64,000 nt of DNA, from the IMG/VR virus record IMGVR_UViG_3300025087_000038, positions 62,001-126,000 of that record, one strand, 5' to 3'. The DNA is from a virus. The position numbers and the translations under genes were made by a program. The notes beneath the pieces were generated by a model, which was not told the DNA's origin, did not search any database, and saw nothing but the letters and a program-made list of their open reading frames with translations. Positions 22,596 to 31,581 of the stretch are shown piece after piece; position 1 is the stretch's first letter; each line of letters begins with the position of its first letter.

Positions 22596-24636
22596 ACTAG
22601 AATTAGAAGGGATAGGAAGCTACATAGAGAAGACAGAACTAGACTTTAACAAGCTAAAACTCGCCCTTATAAAGGGCGGCAATGGTAGCGGTAAGTCTTG
22701 GTTATTGGATGCTATTGCTTGGGCATTATACGATGAAACAATAAGAGGGTATAAGAAGGATGAGGCAATAAATAACATAGTAAAAGAAGGTAGAGTAAAT
22801 CTGTTTTTATCGGATGAGAAGAACAGAACGATTCTAATAGACAGGAGAAGAAAAACAGATAAAGGCGATGCAACAGTTTCAATAGATGGAATAACCAAAT
22901 ACGGAACCCTCCCAGAAATGCAAAAAATAATAATTGATTTAATTGGCATGAATTTTACTTTATTTCGGAACAGTTGTATGTTTGGCCAGAACGATTTGAT
23001 AGAATTCGCTTCTACAACTGATAAAGGGAGAAAAGATATTATAGGGTATTTAGTTGGATTTGATGAATTGGATATATGGTTAGAGAAAGTAAGAAAAGTA
23101 AAAGGGATAACCGAGAAAACTTTGGAAGCACTAACAACAGCAATTTCAATAAACATGCAACAAATTTCAAAGGTAGTAGTAGAAGATATAGAACAATTAG
23201 AAAGAGACATAACTGAATTAAAGATAAGATTGGGTATTTTAGAAGAAAGAAAGAATAAGATACAGGCAAACACAATTTTATTGGATAAAAAGTTAGGGCT
23301 GGAGTCTAAACGGGAAGGCATTATAAAACAAATAGATGTTTTAAAAGAAGAAATAAAAAACAACGAACAAGCGCTAACGCAAAAGGAAGCGACTTTTACT
23401 TTATTGGCAAGTATAAATGGGGAGTTAGGTAAGTGCGAAGAGGAACTATCTAAACAACCCGGTCTGAAAACAGAAGAGGAAAATTGCCGTAAGATACTAT
23501 CTGAGATTTCTAATAGAAAATCAGTAGCAGAATCATTATTGCGGCAGTATAGAGATGAATTAGATGAAATCACAAATTTAAATTCTGGGGTTTGTTCTAA
23601 GTGCAGACAGTCTGTTACCACTGATTGGCTAGAATCCCAGAAGTCGATTGTAGCCAAAAATGCAATCGGGCAAGATAAAGAAGTAAAGATATTTTTAGAT
23701 GGATATAAAGAAGAAGGCATAAAGTTGCAAGAAATATTAGCAAAAGAAAAGGCGCTTGATAAAATTAGAGAGAATAAAGAAGAACTATTAAGGAAACAAG
23801 GTCAACTATTAGCCAAAGTAACTTTAATTGAGAAAATAGAAAAGGATTTAGAAATACAAGGAACTAAACTATCTTTGTTGAATGAGGGTTCTGTTGCTGT
23901 AGATAAAGAATTAAAAGAGATAGTGGTAGAAGATATAGACAGAAACGAAATATTTACTGTTTCAAAAGAACTAATAGAGAAGCAGTCAGCAAAAGATTCT
24001 TTGCAGGAAAGAAAAACGATAGCGCAGCAACAGATAAATTTGAAAAAACAATTAGAAGATTCGCTATCTAAAAATGAAGGGGAACGAAAAGTAACTCTCT
24101 GGAAACTGGAAATAAATAAGGTGCTGGAAGAGGCATTAGGTCAAAGTGGGATACGAAATATTCTGATTGAAAGTTTGATACCGATAATGGAGCAGAAGGC
24201 AAACGAATATTTAACCCTACTTTTAGATGGCGTAACGGTAAGTTTTGATACGAAAGTAGAAGGCAAAACTGTTATCAAAGATGAGTTTGCAATTTTAATA
24301 ACTGATAGCCGGGGTAGAGAACCAGTAACAAGATCGTTTAAAGGGTGGTCAGGGGGCGAGAAATTGTTGATAGCCCTTGTTCTTAGGTTGGTGCTTTGGA
24401 ATATAGGTTACATGAAAAGTAAGACCAGAATGAACTTTATTTTAATGGACGAGATTTTGGGTTGTCTGGAACAAAAGAATAGAGAAAAAGTAATAGAATT
24501 ACTGGTAAAACTGAACAGCGAATTAAATGTTAAAATTTTGCTGATTGAGCATTTAGAAGAATTAGAAGAACGGTTTCCGCAAGTTATATCAGTAACCAAT
24601 AACGGAGGTAGTAAGATAGAATGGATAAAAGAGTAG
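22582..24636 (+). CDS. sbcC: SbcC/Rad50-like ATPase (gp46-like)
   Basis: 684 residues. Walker A GGNGSGKSWLLD is near residue 33, followed by FRNSCMFGQND (Q-loop type), two long coiled-coil arms, and a zinc hook CSKCRQS near residue 337. The ABC signature WSGGEK is near 591 and Walker B ILMDEIL near 626. It is the ATPase partner of SbcD, as T4 gp46. The hook at the midpoint shows full length. It ends in EWIKE, where its DNA also encodes the next start. Confidence 0.92.
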   Translation: MDLHKLELEGIGSYIEKTELDFNKLKLALIKGGNGSGKSWLLDAIAWALYDETIRGYKKDEAINNIVKEGRVNLFLSDEKNRTILIDRRRKTDKGDATVSIDGITKYGTLPEMQKIIIDLIGMNFTLFRNSCMFGQNDLIEFASTTDKGRKDIIGYLVGFDELDIWLEKVRKVKGITEKTLEALTTAISINMQQISKVVVEDIEQLERDITELKIRLGILEERKNKIQANTILLDKKLGLESKREGIIKQIDVLKEEIKNNEQALTQKEATFTLLASINGELGKCEEELSKQPGLKTEEENCRKILSEISNRKSVAESLLRQYRDELDEITNLNSGVCSKCRQSVTTDWLESQKSIVAKNAIGQDKEVKIFLDGYKEEGIKLQEILAKEKALDKIRENKEELLRKQGQLLAKVTLIEKIEKDLEIQGTKLSLLNEGSVAVDKELKEIVVEDIDRNEIFTVSKELIEKQSAKDSLQERKTIAQQQINLKKQLEDSLSKNEGERKVTLWKLEINKVLEEALGQSGIRNILIESLIPIMEQKANEYLTLLLDGVTVSFDTKVEGKTVIKDEFAILITDSRGREPVTRSFKGWSGGEKLLIALVLRLVLWNIGYMKSKTRMNFILMDEILGCLEQKNREKVIELLVKLNSELNVKILLIEHLEELEERFPQVISVTNNGGSKIEWIKE

Positions 24637-25151
24637 ATAACTATTCTTTCATTATGGATCAAATGATACATAATGTTAAAGTATATTTTAAAGACCTGGA
24701 AGTATTTGTTTCAAAAGGACGTTTGAAATCAGATAGAATACCAGATTTTGTTGTACGTATACCTATTCGATTTAAGGCAAATATAGAAGAGAGATGGGAC
24801 CCTAAATCTTGGAATATCAAGGCTGCTTTAGGATATAAATGTCAGTTATGCACTGAATTTTTTAAGATGTCCTTTACTTGTTCTCCATGTCCTTTTTCTA
24901 AATTTGAACATACTGGCGTTGGAGGTTATGGATGCCAAATGTGGATAAAATGTATGGTGAGTCCTTATAGAAAAGATAGCAGACACGCTTTTACAACATG
25001 GTTTAAATGTCACCTTACAGAACCAACGTTGTGGTTTGATAAACAGTGGGCTAAGATAGTATGGGCAAATAGAAATAAGCAACGAGCGCAGGAGCAACTT
25101 CATAAGCTATTAAGGGCAGGAAGGAGGTATATAGAATGGATAAAAGAATAG
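24621..25151 (+). CDS. Cys-rich hypothetical protein, 176 aa
   Basis: Starts inside the sbcC end. It contains CQLC, SCSPCPF-like and CHL Cys/His groups in the middle third and a basic C-terminal helix. A metal site is likely; function unknown. Its last codons (EWIKE) and the DNA over the next start repeat the sbcC/24621 junction. Confidence 0.62.
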   Translation: MDKRVDNYSFIMDQMIHNVKVYFKDLEVFVSKGRLKSDRIPDFVVRIPIRFKANIEERWDPKSWNIKAALGYKCQLCTEFFKMSFTCSPCPFSKFEHTGVGGYGCQMWIKCMVSPYRKDSRHAFTTWFKCHLTEPTLWFDKQWAKIVWANRNKQRAQEQLHKLLRAGRRYIEWIKE

Positions 25152-25354
25152 AGAATAAGATAAAAAAGTATTTGGATGGCGTAAAAGGGTATCCCAATGT
25201 TGAGAAGGTTATGACGGGATGGTTTAAAGTTATGTTTGCTAGTAAAACAAAACACGCTCAACGTTCTAGACAAGAGATAATTGATAGACTAAATGAACTA
25301 TATAGTGCGAATATCGCATTAGCAGATTGGGATAAACAGAGAAAGAAAATATGA
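25136..25354 (+). CDS. small basic helical protein, 72 aa
   Basis: Overlaps the gene before it by 16 bases and the next by 4. It is helical (RIENKIKKYLDGVKG, RQEIIDRLNELYSAN) and not recognised. GGAAGGAGG in the preceding gene gives a good start. Confidence 0.6.
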   Translation: MDKRIENKIKKYLDGVKGYPNVEKVMTGWFKVMFASKTKHAQRSRQEIIDRLNELYSANIALADWDKQRKKI

Positions 25355-25608
25355 AATCAATAATTCATGTTGAAAGAGATATAAATACCCTTGATGACTT
25401 CCAAGAATTAACCACTGATTTACTTAAGTGTCTTACGAATGCCGGGAAAGAAATAAAGATAGATCCCAAAGTCTATGTATCCGCTATTCTTACGCATAGT
25501 CTTGCTGCTTTATATTGGTATGTAGATGGTGATGTTTTAAAATTTAGAGAGTATTTGAATATAGTAGAAGCTAGTTATTTAGAGGTATTCAAAAAAGTAG
25601 AAGAATGA
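25351..25608 (+). CDS. hypothetical helical protein, 85 aa
   Basis: Overlaps on ATGA at both ends. It is all-helical (ELTTDLLKCLTNAGKEIK, then AILTHSLAALYWYVDGD). It is the last gene before the glycosyltransferase region. Confidence 0.58.
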   Translation: MKSIIHVERDINTLDDFQELTTDLLKCLTNAGKEIKIDPKVYVSAILTHSLAALYWYVDGDVLKFREYLNIVEASYLEVFKKVEE

Positions 25609-26864
25609 GTAAACCAAAAATAGCTTGGGTAAGTCACAGTCCTGCATTACTGCCAGTAGGGCAAAGTAAAGTAACTAGAGAGTTCTGTAAACGGTTATAC
25701 AATGACTATGATTTGACAGTAGTAGGATTAGACCACTGTGAGGTAGAAGGTATGACGTTCCCATATCCTATTATAGGGGTACCATCAGGTAGGGATGATT
25801 TGTTAGTTCAAGTATTGCAAAAACTCAATCCAGTAGCAATAGTTTTTTCGCATGATATTTGGCGATTTTTTTGTATTGCGTACCCAGAAGGGAACCAACA
25901 AGGATTAAAACAATTGTTACCTAATACTAAGTTTATAGGATACTTTACGATTGATGGGGATCCATTCCATGAGGCGTGGTTTCCAATTTTAAGGTGTTGC
26001 GAAGTACTTGTAACGCCTAGTGATTACGGGAAAAAAGTAATCCAAGAAAACTACGCACAGGCACCAGTAGCTGTAGTACCCTTTGGTGTAGATATTACAC
26101 TATTTAAACCTGAAGACGACAAAGAACAATACAAAAAATCAATCGATGTTGATACAGAAAAACTTTATAAGGAAACAGGGGTATTCCCGATACTTTTAGG
26201 AGGCAAGTTTGTATGTTGTTTTATAGGAATGAACCAAAACAAAAAGAACATTGGTGCAATAGTAGACAACTTTGCGGAGTTCAGTAAAGATAAACCAGAC
26301 GTGTTTTTGGTTATGGTGTTGCATTCGTCATCAAGACCGCAACGGTCATACGTGCAAAAACTGGACACCGATGTACAAAGAATAGTAAAACAAACAGGGC
26401 TACACGATAAATGTTACATAATGGAGAAAAGTCTACCGGAAGAAAGTTTAGTGCGAATATACAAATTCTCGGATTGCTTACTTTATCCGTCGGTAGGTGA
26501 AGGATTTGGGCTACAACTTTTAGAATCGATGGCCTGTAAATGCATACCAATTGTTACAGATTATACATCATTACCAGAACTAGTGGGGGAAGGGCGGGGA
26601 CTAAAAATAAAAGTAGGTGCTTTTGTTAGGGGACCCTGGGATGTACGGAGAGCTGTAGTAGATGAAGAAGACATGATCTCTAAAATGGAATATTTGTACG
26701 CATTGTGGAAGTTTAACAAAGATTTATTAAAAGGATACCAAGAAAGAGGATATGAATGGGCAAAGACGATGACTTGGGATACCTCTTATGCTAAAATGAA
26801 ACAGGTGATAGATGCAAGTTTATTGAACATGGACTTTGTGGATACAGAATTGGAGGCGGTATGA
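25605..26864 (+). CDS. GT-B glycosyltransferase, GT4-like
   Basis: 419 residues with two Rossmann halves. The C-terminal donor site reads YPSVGEGFGLQLLESMACK, the E-x7-E block of GT4 retaining enzymes, with IVTDYTSLPELVG after it. The N-terminal half holds WVSHSPALLPVGQSK as acceptor loop. It transfers a sugar from a nucleotide donor to an unknown acceptor. It overlaps the next gene by ATGA, and its final ELEAV codons carry that gene's GGAGG site. Confidence 0.85.
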   Translation: MSKPKIAWVSHSPALLPVGQSKVTREFCKRLYNDYDLTVVGLDHCEVEGMTFPYPIIGVPSGRDDLLVQVLQKLNPVAIVFSHDIWRFFCIAYPEGNQQGLKQLLPNTKFIGYFTIDGDPFHEAWFPILRCCEVLVTPSDYGKKVIQENYAQAPVAVVPFGVDITLFKPEDDKEQYKKSIDVDTEKLYKETGVFPILLGGKFVCCFIGMNQNKKNIGAIVDNFAEFSKDKPDVFLVMVLHSSSRPQRSYVQKLDTDVQRIVKQTGLHDKCYIMEKSLPEESLVRIYKFSDCLLYPSVGEGFGLQLLESMACKCIPIVTDYTSLPELVGEGRGLKIKVGAFVRGPWDVRRAVVDEEDMISKMEYLYALWKFNKDLLKGYQERGYEWAKTMTWDTSYAKMKQVIDASLLNMDFVDTELEAV

Positions 26865-27841
26865 AAATACTTAACAATATAAAAGTACCCACTGGTAATA
26901 TTTTAATTGTAGAGGGAGATAGGGGCAAACTTGAAATGTTGTCATTAGGAGATTATGGTAAAGACATTAACTTAAAAGCAGATTGTTTGGGATTGACTAG
27001 AGATTTAGTGCAGGTAAGGCATACAAGGATGTTGCCTCTAGAGGAAAAATGGGTTATAACTATTTCTACTCAATATGGGTGCTCTATGCAATGTACTTAT
27101 TGTGATGTTCCTAAAGTTGGACCGGGAGTAAATGCTACGTTTAATGACCTAATAAAACAAGTGCTAACAGGAATTAAGTTACATCCGGAGGTTGACTTTA
27201 CAAAAAGACTGAACATACATTTTGCAAGAATGGGGGAACCCACCATTAATCCAAATGTGCTAGACGCTGTTAAATGGTTAAAGACTCATATAGATCCGGA
27301 GTTTCATATACACCCTGTGGTGTCAACTATGATGCCAAAAAGAAACATATGGTTGAAAACTTTTATTCATACTTGGATGAGAATAAAGAATAGACTGCTA
27401 AAAGGAGAAGCCGGTTTACAAATTAGTATAAACTCCACAGATGAGATAGAACGAGAACATATGTTCTCTGGTAATGCTTGTTCTTTAGAGGAAATAAAAA
27501 ATATCATGGACGGAGTTATCCCAAATGGCAGGAAGATTACATTGAATTTTGCTCTTGCCGATTATCAGATAGACCCAAGAGTGCTGAAAAAGTATTTTGA
27601 TCCTGATGACTATGTTGTTAAATTGACGCCGATGCACAAAACTATAACGGCTGAGGCGAACGGAATACGGACTGAAGGAGATTATACGGCCTACTACCCC
27701 TATAAAAAGCACGAGGAAAACTTAAAGAATGAGGGATACGATGTTTTGGTGTTTATAGCTTCGCATGAAGAAGATATGGGTAGAATTACCTGCGGTAATG
27801 CAATTTTGTCTGGATCTAAACCAGAATTGGAGGCTGTATGA
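26861..27841 (+). CDS. radical SAM protein, RlmN-like
   Basis: 326 residues. The cluster motif GCSMQCTYCDVP is near residue 74. The barrel carries RMGEPTINPNVLDAV and LQISINSTD, then VKLTPMHKT and a C-terminal EEDMGRITCGNAIL. In RlmN/Cfr enzymes the matching late Cys takes part in methyl transfer to adenine C2/C8, and this Cys is present. RlmN itself methylates 23S rRNA and tRNA. Being flanked by glycosyltransferases, the target here may differ. Confidence 0.75.
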   Translation: MKILNNIKVPTGNILIVEGDRGKLEMLSLGDYGKDINLKADCLGLTRDLVQVRHTRMLPLEEKWVITISTQYGCSMQCTYCDVPKVGPGVNATFNDLIKQVLTGIKLHPEVDFTKRLNIHFARMGEPTINPNVLDAVKWLKTHIDPEFHIHPVVSTMMPKRNIWLKTFIHTWMRIKNRLLKGEAGLQISINSTDEIEREHMFSGNACSLEEIKNIMDGVIPNGRKITLNFALADYQIDPRVLKKYFDPDDYVVKLTPMHKTITAEANGIRTEGDYTAYYPYKKHEENLKNEGYDVLVFIASHEEDMGRITCGNAILSGSKPELEAV

Positions 27842-28023
27842 ACGAGAATACTGCTTGGGTTCTTATAATAGCAATATTGGTTTGCGGGATTGGTTCTTGT
27901 ATGTGTACAGATACTTACTTTAGGGAGAAAACTAAGCAAGAATATATTAAACAGGGATATGTGGAACGGCAAGTAGGAACGCTATGGACTGAACGTATGG
28001 AGTGGGTAAAGGCGGAAAAATGA
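27838..28023 (+). CDS. single-pass membrane protein, 61 aa
   Basis: Overlaps the previous stop (ATGA). N-terminal helix AWVLIIAILVCGIGSCMC, then a charged tail. The GSC could resemble a lipobox, but the residue pattern is poor. It ends on ATGA with a broken gene. Confidence 0.6.
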   Translation: MNENTAWVLIIAILVCGIGSCMCTDTYFREKTKQEYIKQGYVERQVGTLWTERMEWVKAEK

Positions 28024-28204
28024 AAACTATAGTGTTTACTGTGGAGTCTAAAGTGTCGGAAGATATAGTTAAGAAATTAAAATGACAAGGTGTTTTTACT
28101 AATCCATTAAGATTTGATCCACCTTTGAAATAGAGTTTTCGGTTTTAAAAGATTCTTATAAGACATTTGTATTTAAACCGGTAAAAGTTCAGATAAAAGG
28201 ATAA
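28020..28204 (+). pseudogene. broken small gene, about 60 codons
   Basis: Reads MKTIVFTVESKVSEDIVKKL-K, a TGA at 28083, then QGVFTNPLRFDPP in the same frame. A shift of frame gives EIEFSVLKDSYKTFVFKPVK and VQIKG to the stop at 28202. The pieces join as one compact strand-helix-strand protein, so this looks like one gene with a nonsense change and a frameshift. Confidence 0.5.
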
Positions 28205-28206
28205 GA

Positions 28207-29340
28207 ATGAACGAACTATTTGTATATGGCCCGGTTTCAGGACCAACAGGATACGATAGTTGTGTACGAGGATTAACAAAAGCGTTATACAACTTAGGGG
28301 TGTCAATAAAACTATTCCCGTTTGCAAACTGGAGTTTTTATTTGGTTAAACTTGATACCCAAACACATAATTTGTTACAGAATATGATAAACGGTAATCC
28401 GGTAAGGGGCGATGCCCCGTATTTGCATTTTTGTTTGCCAGAACAAGTAAAACATCAAGAAGGAAACTTGAACGTAAACTTTACGATGTTCGAAATAGAC
28501 AGGATACCTACCAATTGGGTAGAAGCTGGTAACAAAACGGATTTGGTAATAGTGCCCACACAGTTTTCGTATCAGGCCTGGGTAGAGAGCGGTGTAGACG
28601 AATGGCGAGTAAAAGTCGTTCCGTTAGGGGTAGATGGAAGTTTGTTTACCCAAGAAGTTGTGCCATTAGACTTAATTGACAAAACGGGGAAAAAATTGTT
28701 GAGAGAAAAGTATAAGAACATTATTATTTCGGTATTAGAAGTAACAAACAGGAAAAATTTAGAGGGACTACTTCGACTTTATTATTCAACAGTTAAACCC
28801 GGGGATACCTGTTTGATTTTGAAGTGTTCTAGTTATTCACATCATAACAAAGTAGAAGACGTAATAGAAAGAGTAAAAATAGAAGTAGGATTACGAGAAG
28901 GGATAGCAGAGTTTCCGCCAGTATATGTCTACAAACAGATACTCCCGGTATACGTTATGGATAGACTGCTAGCGGTAGGGACACACTATTTGTCGATGAG
29001 TTATGCCGAGGGATGGGATTTACCTGCCCATGAAATGGCAGCATTAGGAAAAGTCATTATTGTGCCTAACCATTCTGGATATACGGAATGGACTACAGAT
29101 TCAGAAGACTGTTTTTTAATAGAGGCAGACCGAAAAGAACCGGCTACACAAGGCGGAGGATTGCAAAGATTATATGAGAAAGGTAATTGGTGTATACCTA
29201 ACTTTGAAGATGGAAAAGAAAAGCTAAAACTGGCTTTAGAGAAAGGAAAAGGAAAACAAGGACTACACGAAAAGGTAAAAGGGTATACTTGGGAAAATAG
29301 TGCAAAAAAAGTAAGCAAAATCATAGAAAACGTAGTATAA
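28207..29340 (+). CDS. GT-B glycosyltransferase, GT4-like
   Basis: 377 residues. It opens with VYGPVSGPTGYDSCVRGLTK (acceptor-side Gly loop) and has VPTQFSYQAWVESGV and VKVVPLGVD in the linker. The donor site MSYAEGWDLPAHEMAALGK is followed by VPNHSGYTEW. The E-x7-E spacing is kept. Its last codons overlap a promoter core. Probably part of the same glycan pathway as its neighbours. Confidence 0.82.
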   Translation: MNELFVYGPVSGPTGYDSCVRGLTKALYNLGVSIKLFPFANWSFYLVKLDTQTHNLLQNMINGNPVRGDAPYLHFCLPEQVKHQEGNLNVNFTMFEIDRIPTNWVEAGNKTDLVIVPTQFSYQAWVESGVDEWRVKVVPLGVDGSLFTQEVVPLDLIDKTGKKLLREKYKNIIISVLEVTNRKNLEGLLRLYYSTVKPGDTCLILKCSSYSHHNKVEDVIERVKIEVGLREGIAEFPPVYVYKQILPVYVMDRLLAVGTHYLSMSYAEGWDLPAHEMAALGKVIIVPNHSGYTEWTTDSEDCFLIEADRKEPATQGGGLQRLYEKGNWCIPNFEDGKEKLKLALEKGKGKQGLHEKVKGYTWENSAKKVSKIIENVV

Positions 29341-29342
29341 TA
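29332..29342 (+). promoter_or_regulatory. phage promoter core overlapping a stop codon
   Basis: GTAGTATAATA with TATAAT at 29336-29341. The glycosyltransferase stop TAA is part of the hexamer. Followed by TAGTAGAAAGG. Confidence 0.72.
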
Positions 29343-29363
29343 GTAGTAGAAAGGATAAAGGTT

Positions 29364-29534
29364 ATGTTTGGATTAGATATATTAGGTAAGCATATGCAAG
29401 AAGAACATAAGGATTCCAAATGGTTTGGGGATAGCTATACAACAGATTCGTCTGGTAGTATTTATTTACCAAAAATGTCAGATTTGTGGAAAGGTTTTGG
29501 TTGGGGGAGAAGATTTCTTAAAAGTAGAAGATAA
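29364..29534 (+). CDS. small hypothetical protein, 56 aa
   Basis: First gene after a promoter core, with GAAAGGATAAAGG upstream. It has a polar middle and an aromatic, basic C-terminus (LWKGFGWGRRFLKSRR). Not recognised. Confidence 0.55.
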   Translation: MFGLDILGKHMQEEHKDSKWFGDSYTTDSSGSIYLPKMSDLWKGFGWGRRFLKSRR

Positions 29535-29540
29535 AAATAG

Positions 29541-29547
29541 TATAATA
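29541..29547 (+). promoter_or_regulatory. phage promoter -10 (ATAGTATAATA)
   Basis: TATAAT at 29541-29546, followed by ATAGAAAGGAG. The upstream base is A rather than G of the usual core. Confidence 0.62.
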
Positions 29548-29564
29548 TAGAAAGGAGTAAGGAA

Positions 29565-30392
29565 ATGGAAAAGAAATATATTTCTACACAGAAAGAGTTA
29601 GATGCTGTAATAGGCTCTAACTGGGAAGGATTGGTTATTATTAAGGATACCAAAGAAGAAATAAATATTAGAGATAATGGTAAGTGTTTGATACATGTTT
29701 CTGGGAACGCTCAAATAGGGACTGTTTCTGGGAACGCTCAAATAGGGACTGTTTATGAGAACGCTCAAATAAGGACTGTTTATGAGAACGCTCAAATAGG
29801 GACTGTTTATGAGAACGCTCAAATAAGGACTGTTTCTGGGAACGCTCAAATAAGGACTGTTTCTGGGAACGCTCAAATAGGGACTGTTTATGAGAACGGG
29901 TTGCTTAACGTATATTCTTCTTCGGTAACTTTGAAGAATCTTTTGGGTAATGCTATTGTAATTTGCTATGAAAAACCCAAGATTTTGAAAAAGTCTAAAT
30001 CAGTAAGGATAGTAACTACTAAGAAATGTGTAGAATCTGCTTTCTCTTTACAGAAGTTTATTGATAGATACGAAATACAAGAAGAAGGAGATTTTCTTAT
30101 ACTGTATAAGTCTGTTAAGAATGATTATACAGACTTTTATTCTGGGAAGATCAAATATGAAGTGGGTAAAGTAGTTGGTTGCCCTGATTGGGATCCTGAT
30201 TACGAAGAAGAATGTGGCAAGGGGTTGCATTTAGCTGATTCTCCTTTATCTGCTTTGGCATTTAATGAAGGTAAAGTTTTAAAATGTAGGGTAAAGAGAA
30301 AAGATTGCAAGACTGTAAATAATCCTGAATATCCTACTAAAGTTAGATGTAAAGAGGTAGAAGTAATAGAAGAGGTAGAGTCTTTCTTTTAA
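29565..30392 (+). CDS. nonapeptide-repeat protein with DUF7666-like C-terminus
   Basis: 275 residues. Residues 46-108 are seven exact-length copies of a nine-residue unit, [SY][GE]NAQI[GR]TV, plus a worn eighth. This periodicity suits a small beta-solenoid with stacked Asn/Ile/Val. The C-terminal part contains GKVVGCPDWDPD and CGKGLHLADSPLSALAFN, then KVLKCRVKRKD, like a phage domain (DUF7666) of unknown function. It is expressed from its own promoter. The repeat may be an adhesive, DNA-mimic or scaffold surface; nothing decides. Confidence 0.7.
   Translation: MEKKYISTQKELDAVIGSNWEGLVIIKDTKEEINIRDNGKCLIHVSGNAQIGTVSGNAQIGTVYENAQIRTVYENAQIGTVYENAQIRTVSGNAQIRTVSGNAQIGTVYENGLLNVYSSSVTLKNLLGNAIVICYEKPKILKKSKSVRIVTTKKCVESAFSLQKFIDRYEIQEEGDFLILYKSVKNDYTDFYSGKIKYEVGKVVGCPDWDPDYEEECGKGLHLADSPLSALAFNEGKVLKCRVKRKDCKTVNNPEYPTKVRCKEVEVIEEVESFF
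29700..29888 (+). repeat. seven tandem 27-bp in-frame repeats
   Basis: Units start with TCTGGG or TATGAG and share AACGCTCAAATA, then GGGACTGTT or AGGACTGTT. Only these two sites vary, in a mosaic order. Exact 27-base period keeps frame if copies are gained or lost. A degenerate unit follows to 29915. Confidence 0.95.
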
Positions 30393-30403
30393 GGAGTAAG
30401 AAT

Positions 30404-30574
30404 ATGTTTTGGATTGATTCTTTGTGTTGGCTGTAGTATTTTTTATGTATGCAAAGTATCTAGAGAATAGAGAAAAGACAATTTGACAATTATTATGAAT
30501 CACGAAACCTTAGCAATGATTTATACATAGCACAGTTAAATGCGTTGACTAAGGTGTTGGATGATGAAAAATGA
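30404..30574 (+). pseudogene. decayed small membrane protein gene
   Basis: After an AAGGAG site the ATG frame stops after ten codons. Other frames give a hydrophobic helix FFVLAVVFFMYAKYLENREK and then RQFDNYYESRNLSNDLYIAQ and LNALTKVLDDEK up to the next start. Joined, they resemble one anchored helical protein, but two frameshifts are needed. Confidence 0.38.
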
Positions 30575-31581
30575 CTAAACTAGGAATGGTAATACCAACA
30601 TACGGTAAACAGTGTGGTATAGCGGCCTACACGAATAACCTACTTTCGGAACTCCAGAAATTGGAAGAATTGGAAATAACTATTTTAGGTGAAGGTGTGT
30701 TTGACTATATGCACTGCATTTACAAAGAAGGGTTAGATGTAGTACATTTTCAATTAGAGTACCAGTTTTATTCTCCTAAACGGTTAGAGATACTTTTAAA
30801 AGGAGTAAATCGGCTGGGTAAGAAAAGTGTTGTAACAATGCACACAGTTCATCTAAACGCTAAAGACCATAACTGGGTTATAAACGAGTTATCAGATTTA
30901 GTGTTGGTGCACAGTAACCGGCAAAAAGAAGAAGTAACAAAACTAATGAATAAAGTAAAGGTAGAAATAGTTACTATGGGATGCCCAAATATACAGCCAA
31001 GAGAAGGCGTAAACAGAAAGATGTTGGGATTACCAGAAGTGCCTATCATTGCAACGTTTGGCATGGGATATTTCCATAAAGGGATAAAAGAATTAGTTTT
31101 GTTGTCAAAAGAGTTTCCCGGATACCAGTTCTTGATAGTGTCTAGTAAACCGAGTCAGGATACTGGATACTTTATTCAATGTAAGGCATTGACGGAACAG
31201 TTGAAAAACATTTTATGGGTAGAGAAATTTATACCCGAACAACAGGTAGTAGAACTGTTGTCTATGTCAGATTTGATAGTGTTACCATATCAAGAATATG
31301 GGGGTATTGCAACCTCAGCGAGTCTTAAAACTGTTATGTGCGCTAACGCGCCAATACTTGTGTCGGATACTTGTTTTTTTGATGATGTTGACGCCGTAAT
31401 GAAATTTAAAGGAAAATTAGATAAAGAGGTTATAGAAAATGTACTAGGAATAATTAAGATCCATAAAGAAATGATGGTAGGCGGAATAACCAAATGGCGA
31501 ACAGAGAATAGTTGGAGCAAGTCTGCTATGCAACATAAGAGGTATTATGAGGGGTTGGTAAATAAGGGGGTAGAAAAATGA
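30571..31581 (+). CDS. GT-B glycosyltransferase
   Basis: 336 residues. The start GMVIPTYGKQCGIAAYTNNL is shared in pattern with two other glycosyltransferases in the window (42283 and 53953), so these are paralogs. The middle has FGMGYFHKGIKELVLLSKEF and the donor side LPYQEYGGIATSASLKTVM, a reduced form of the GT4 Glu block. It overlaps the next gene (ATGA). Confidence 0.8.
   Translation: MTKLGMVIPTYGKQCGIAAYTNNLLSELQKLEELEITILGEGVFDYMHCIYKEGLDVVHFQLEYQFYSPKRLEILLKGVNRLGKKSVVTMHTVHLNAKDHNWVINELSDLVLVHSNRQKEEVTKLMNKVKVEIVTMGCPNIQPREGVNRKMLGLPEVPIIATFGMGYFHKGIKELVLLSKEFPGYQFLIVSSKPSQDTGYFIQCKALTEQLKNILWVEKFIPEQQVVELLSMSDLIVLPYQEYGGIATSASLKTVMCANAPILVSDTCFFDDVDAVMKFKGKLDKEVIENVLGIIKIHKEMMVGGITKWRTENSWSKSAMQHKRYYEGLVNKGVEK

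Noticed and set aside
22620-23720. A long (366-codon) minus-strand frame opposite sbcC
   Set aside because: The + strand gene has complete Rad50 motifs. The antisense frame is a codon-bias shadow, Ser/Phe/Leu rich, without a start site.
29598-29876. A 92-codon minus-strand frame with a repeated serine/tyrosine peptide
   Set aside because: It is the antisense image of the 27-bp repeat in the + strand gene and has no ribosome site.
29700-29888. CRISPR-like array
   Set aside because: The 27-bp units are contiguous with no spacers and lie inside a coding frame.
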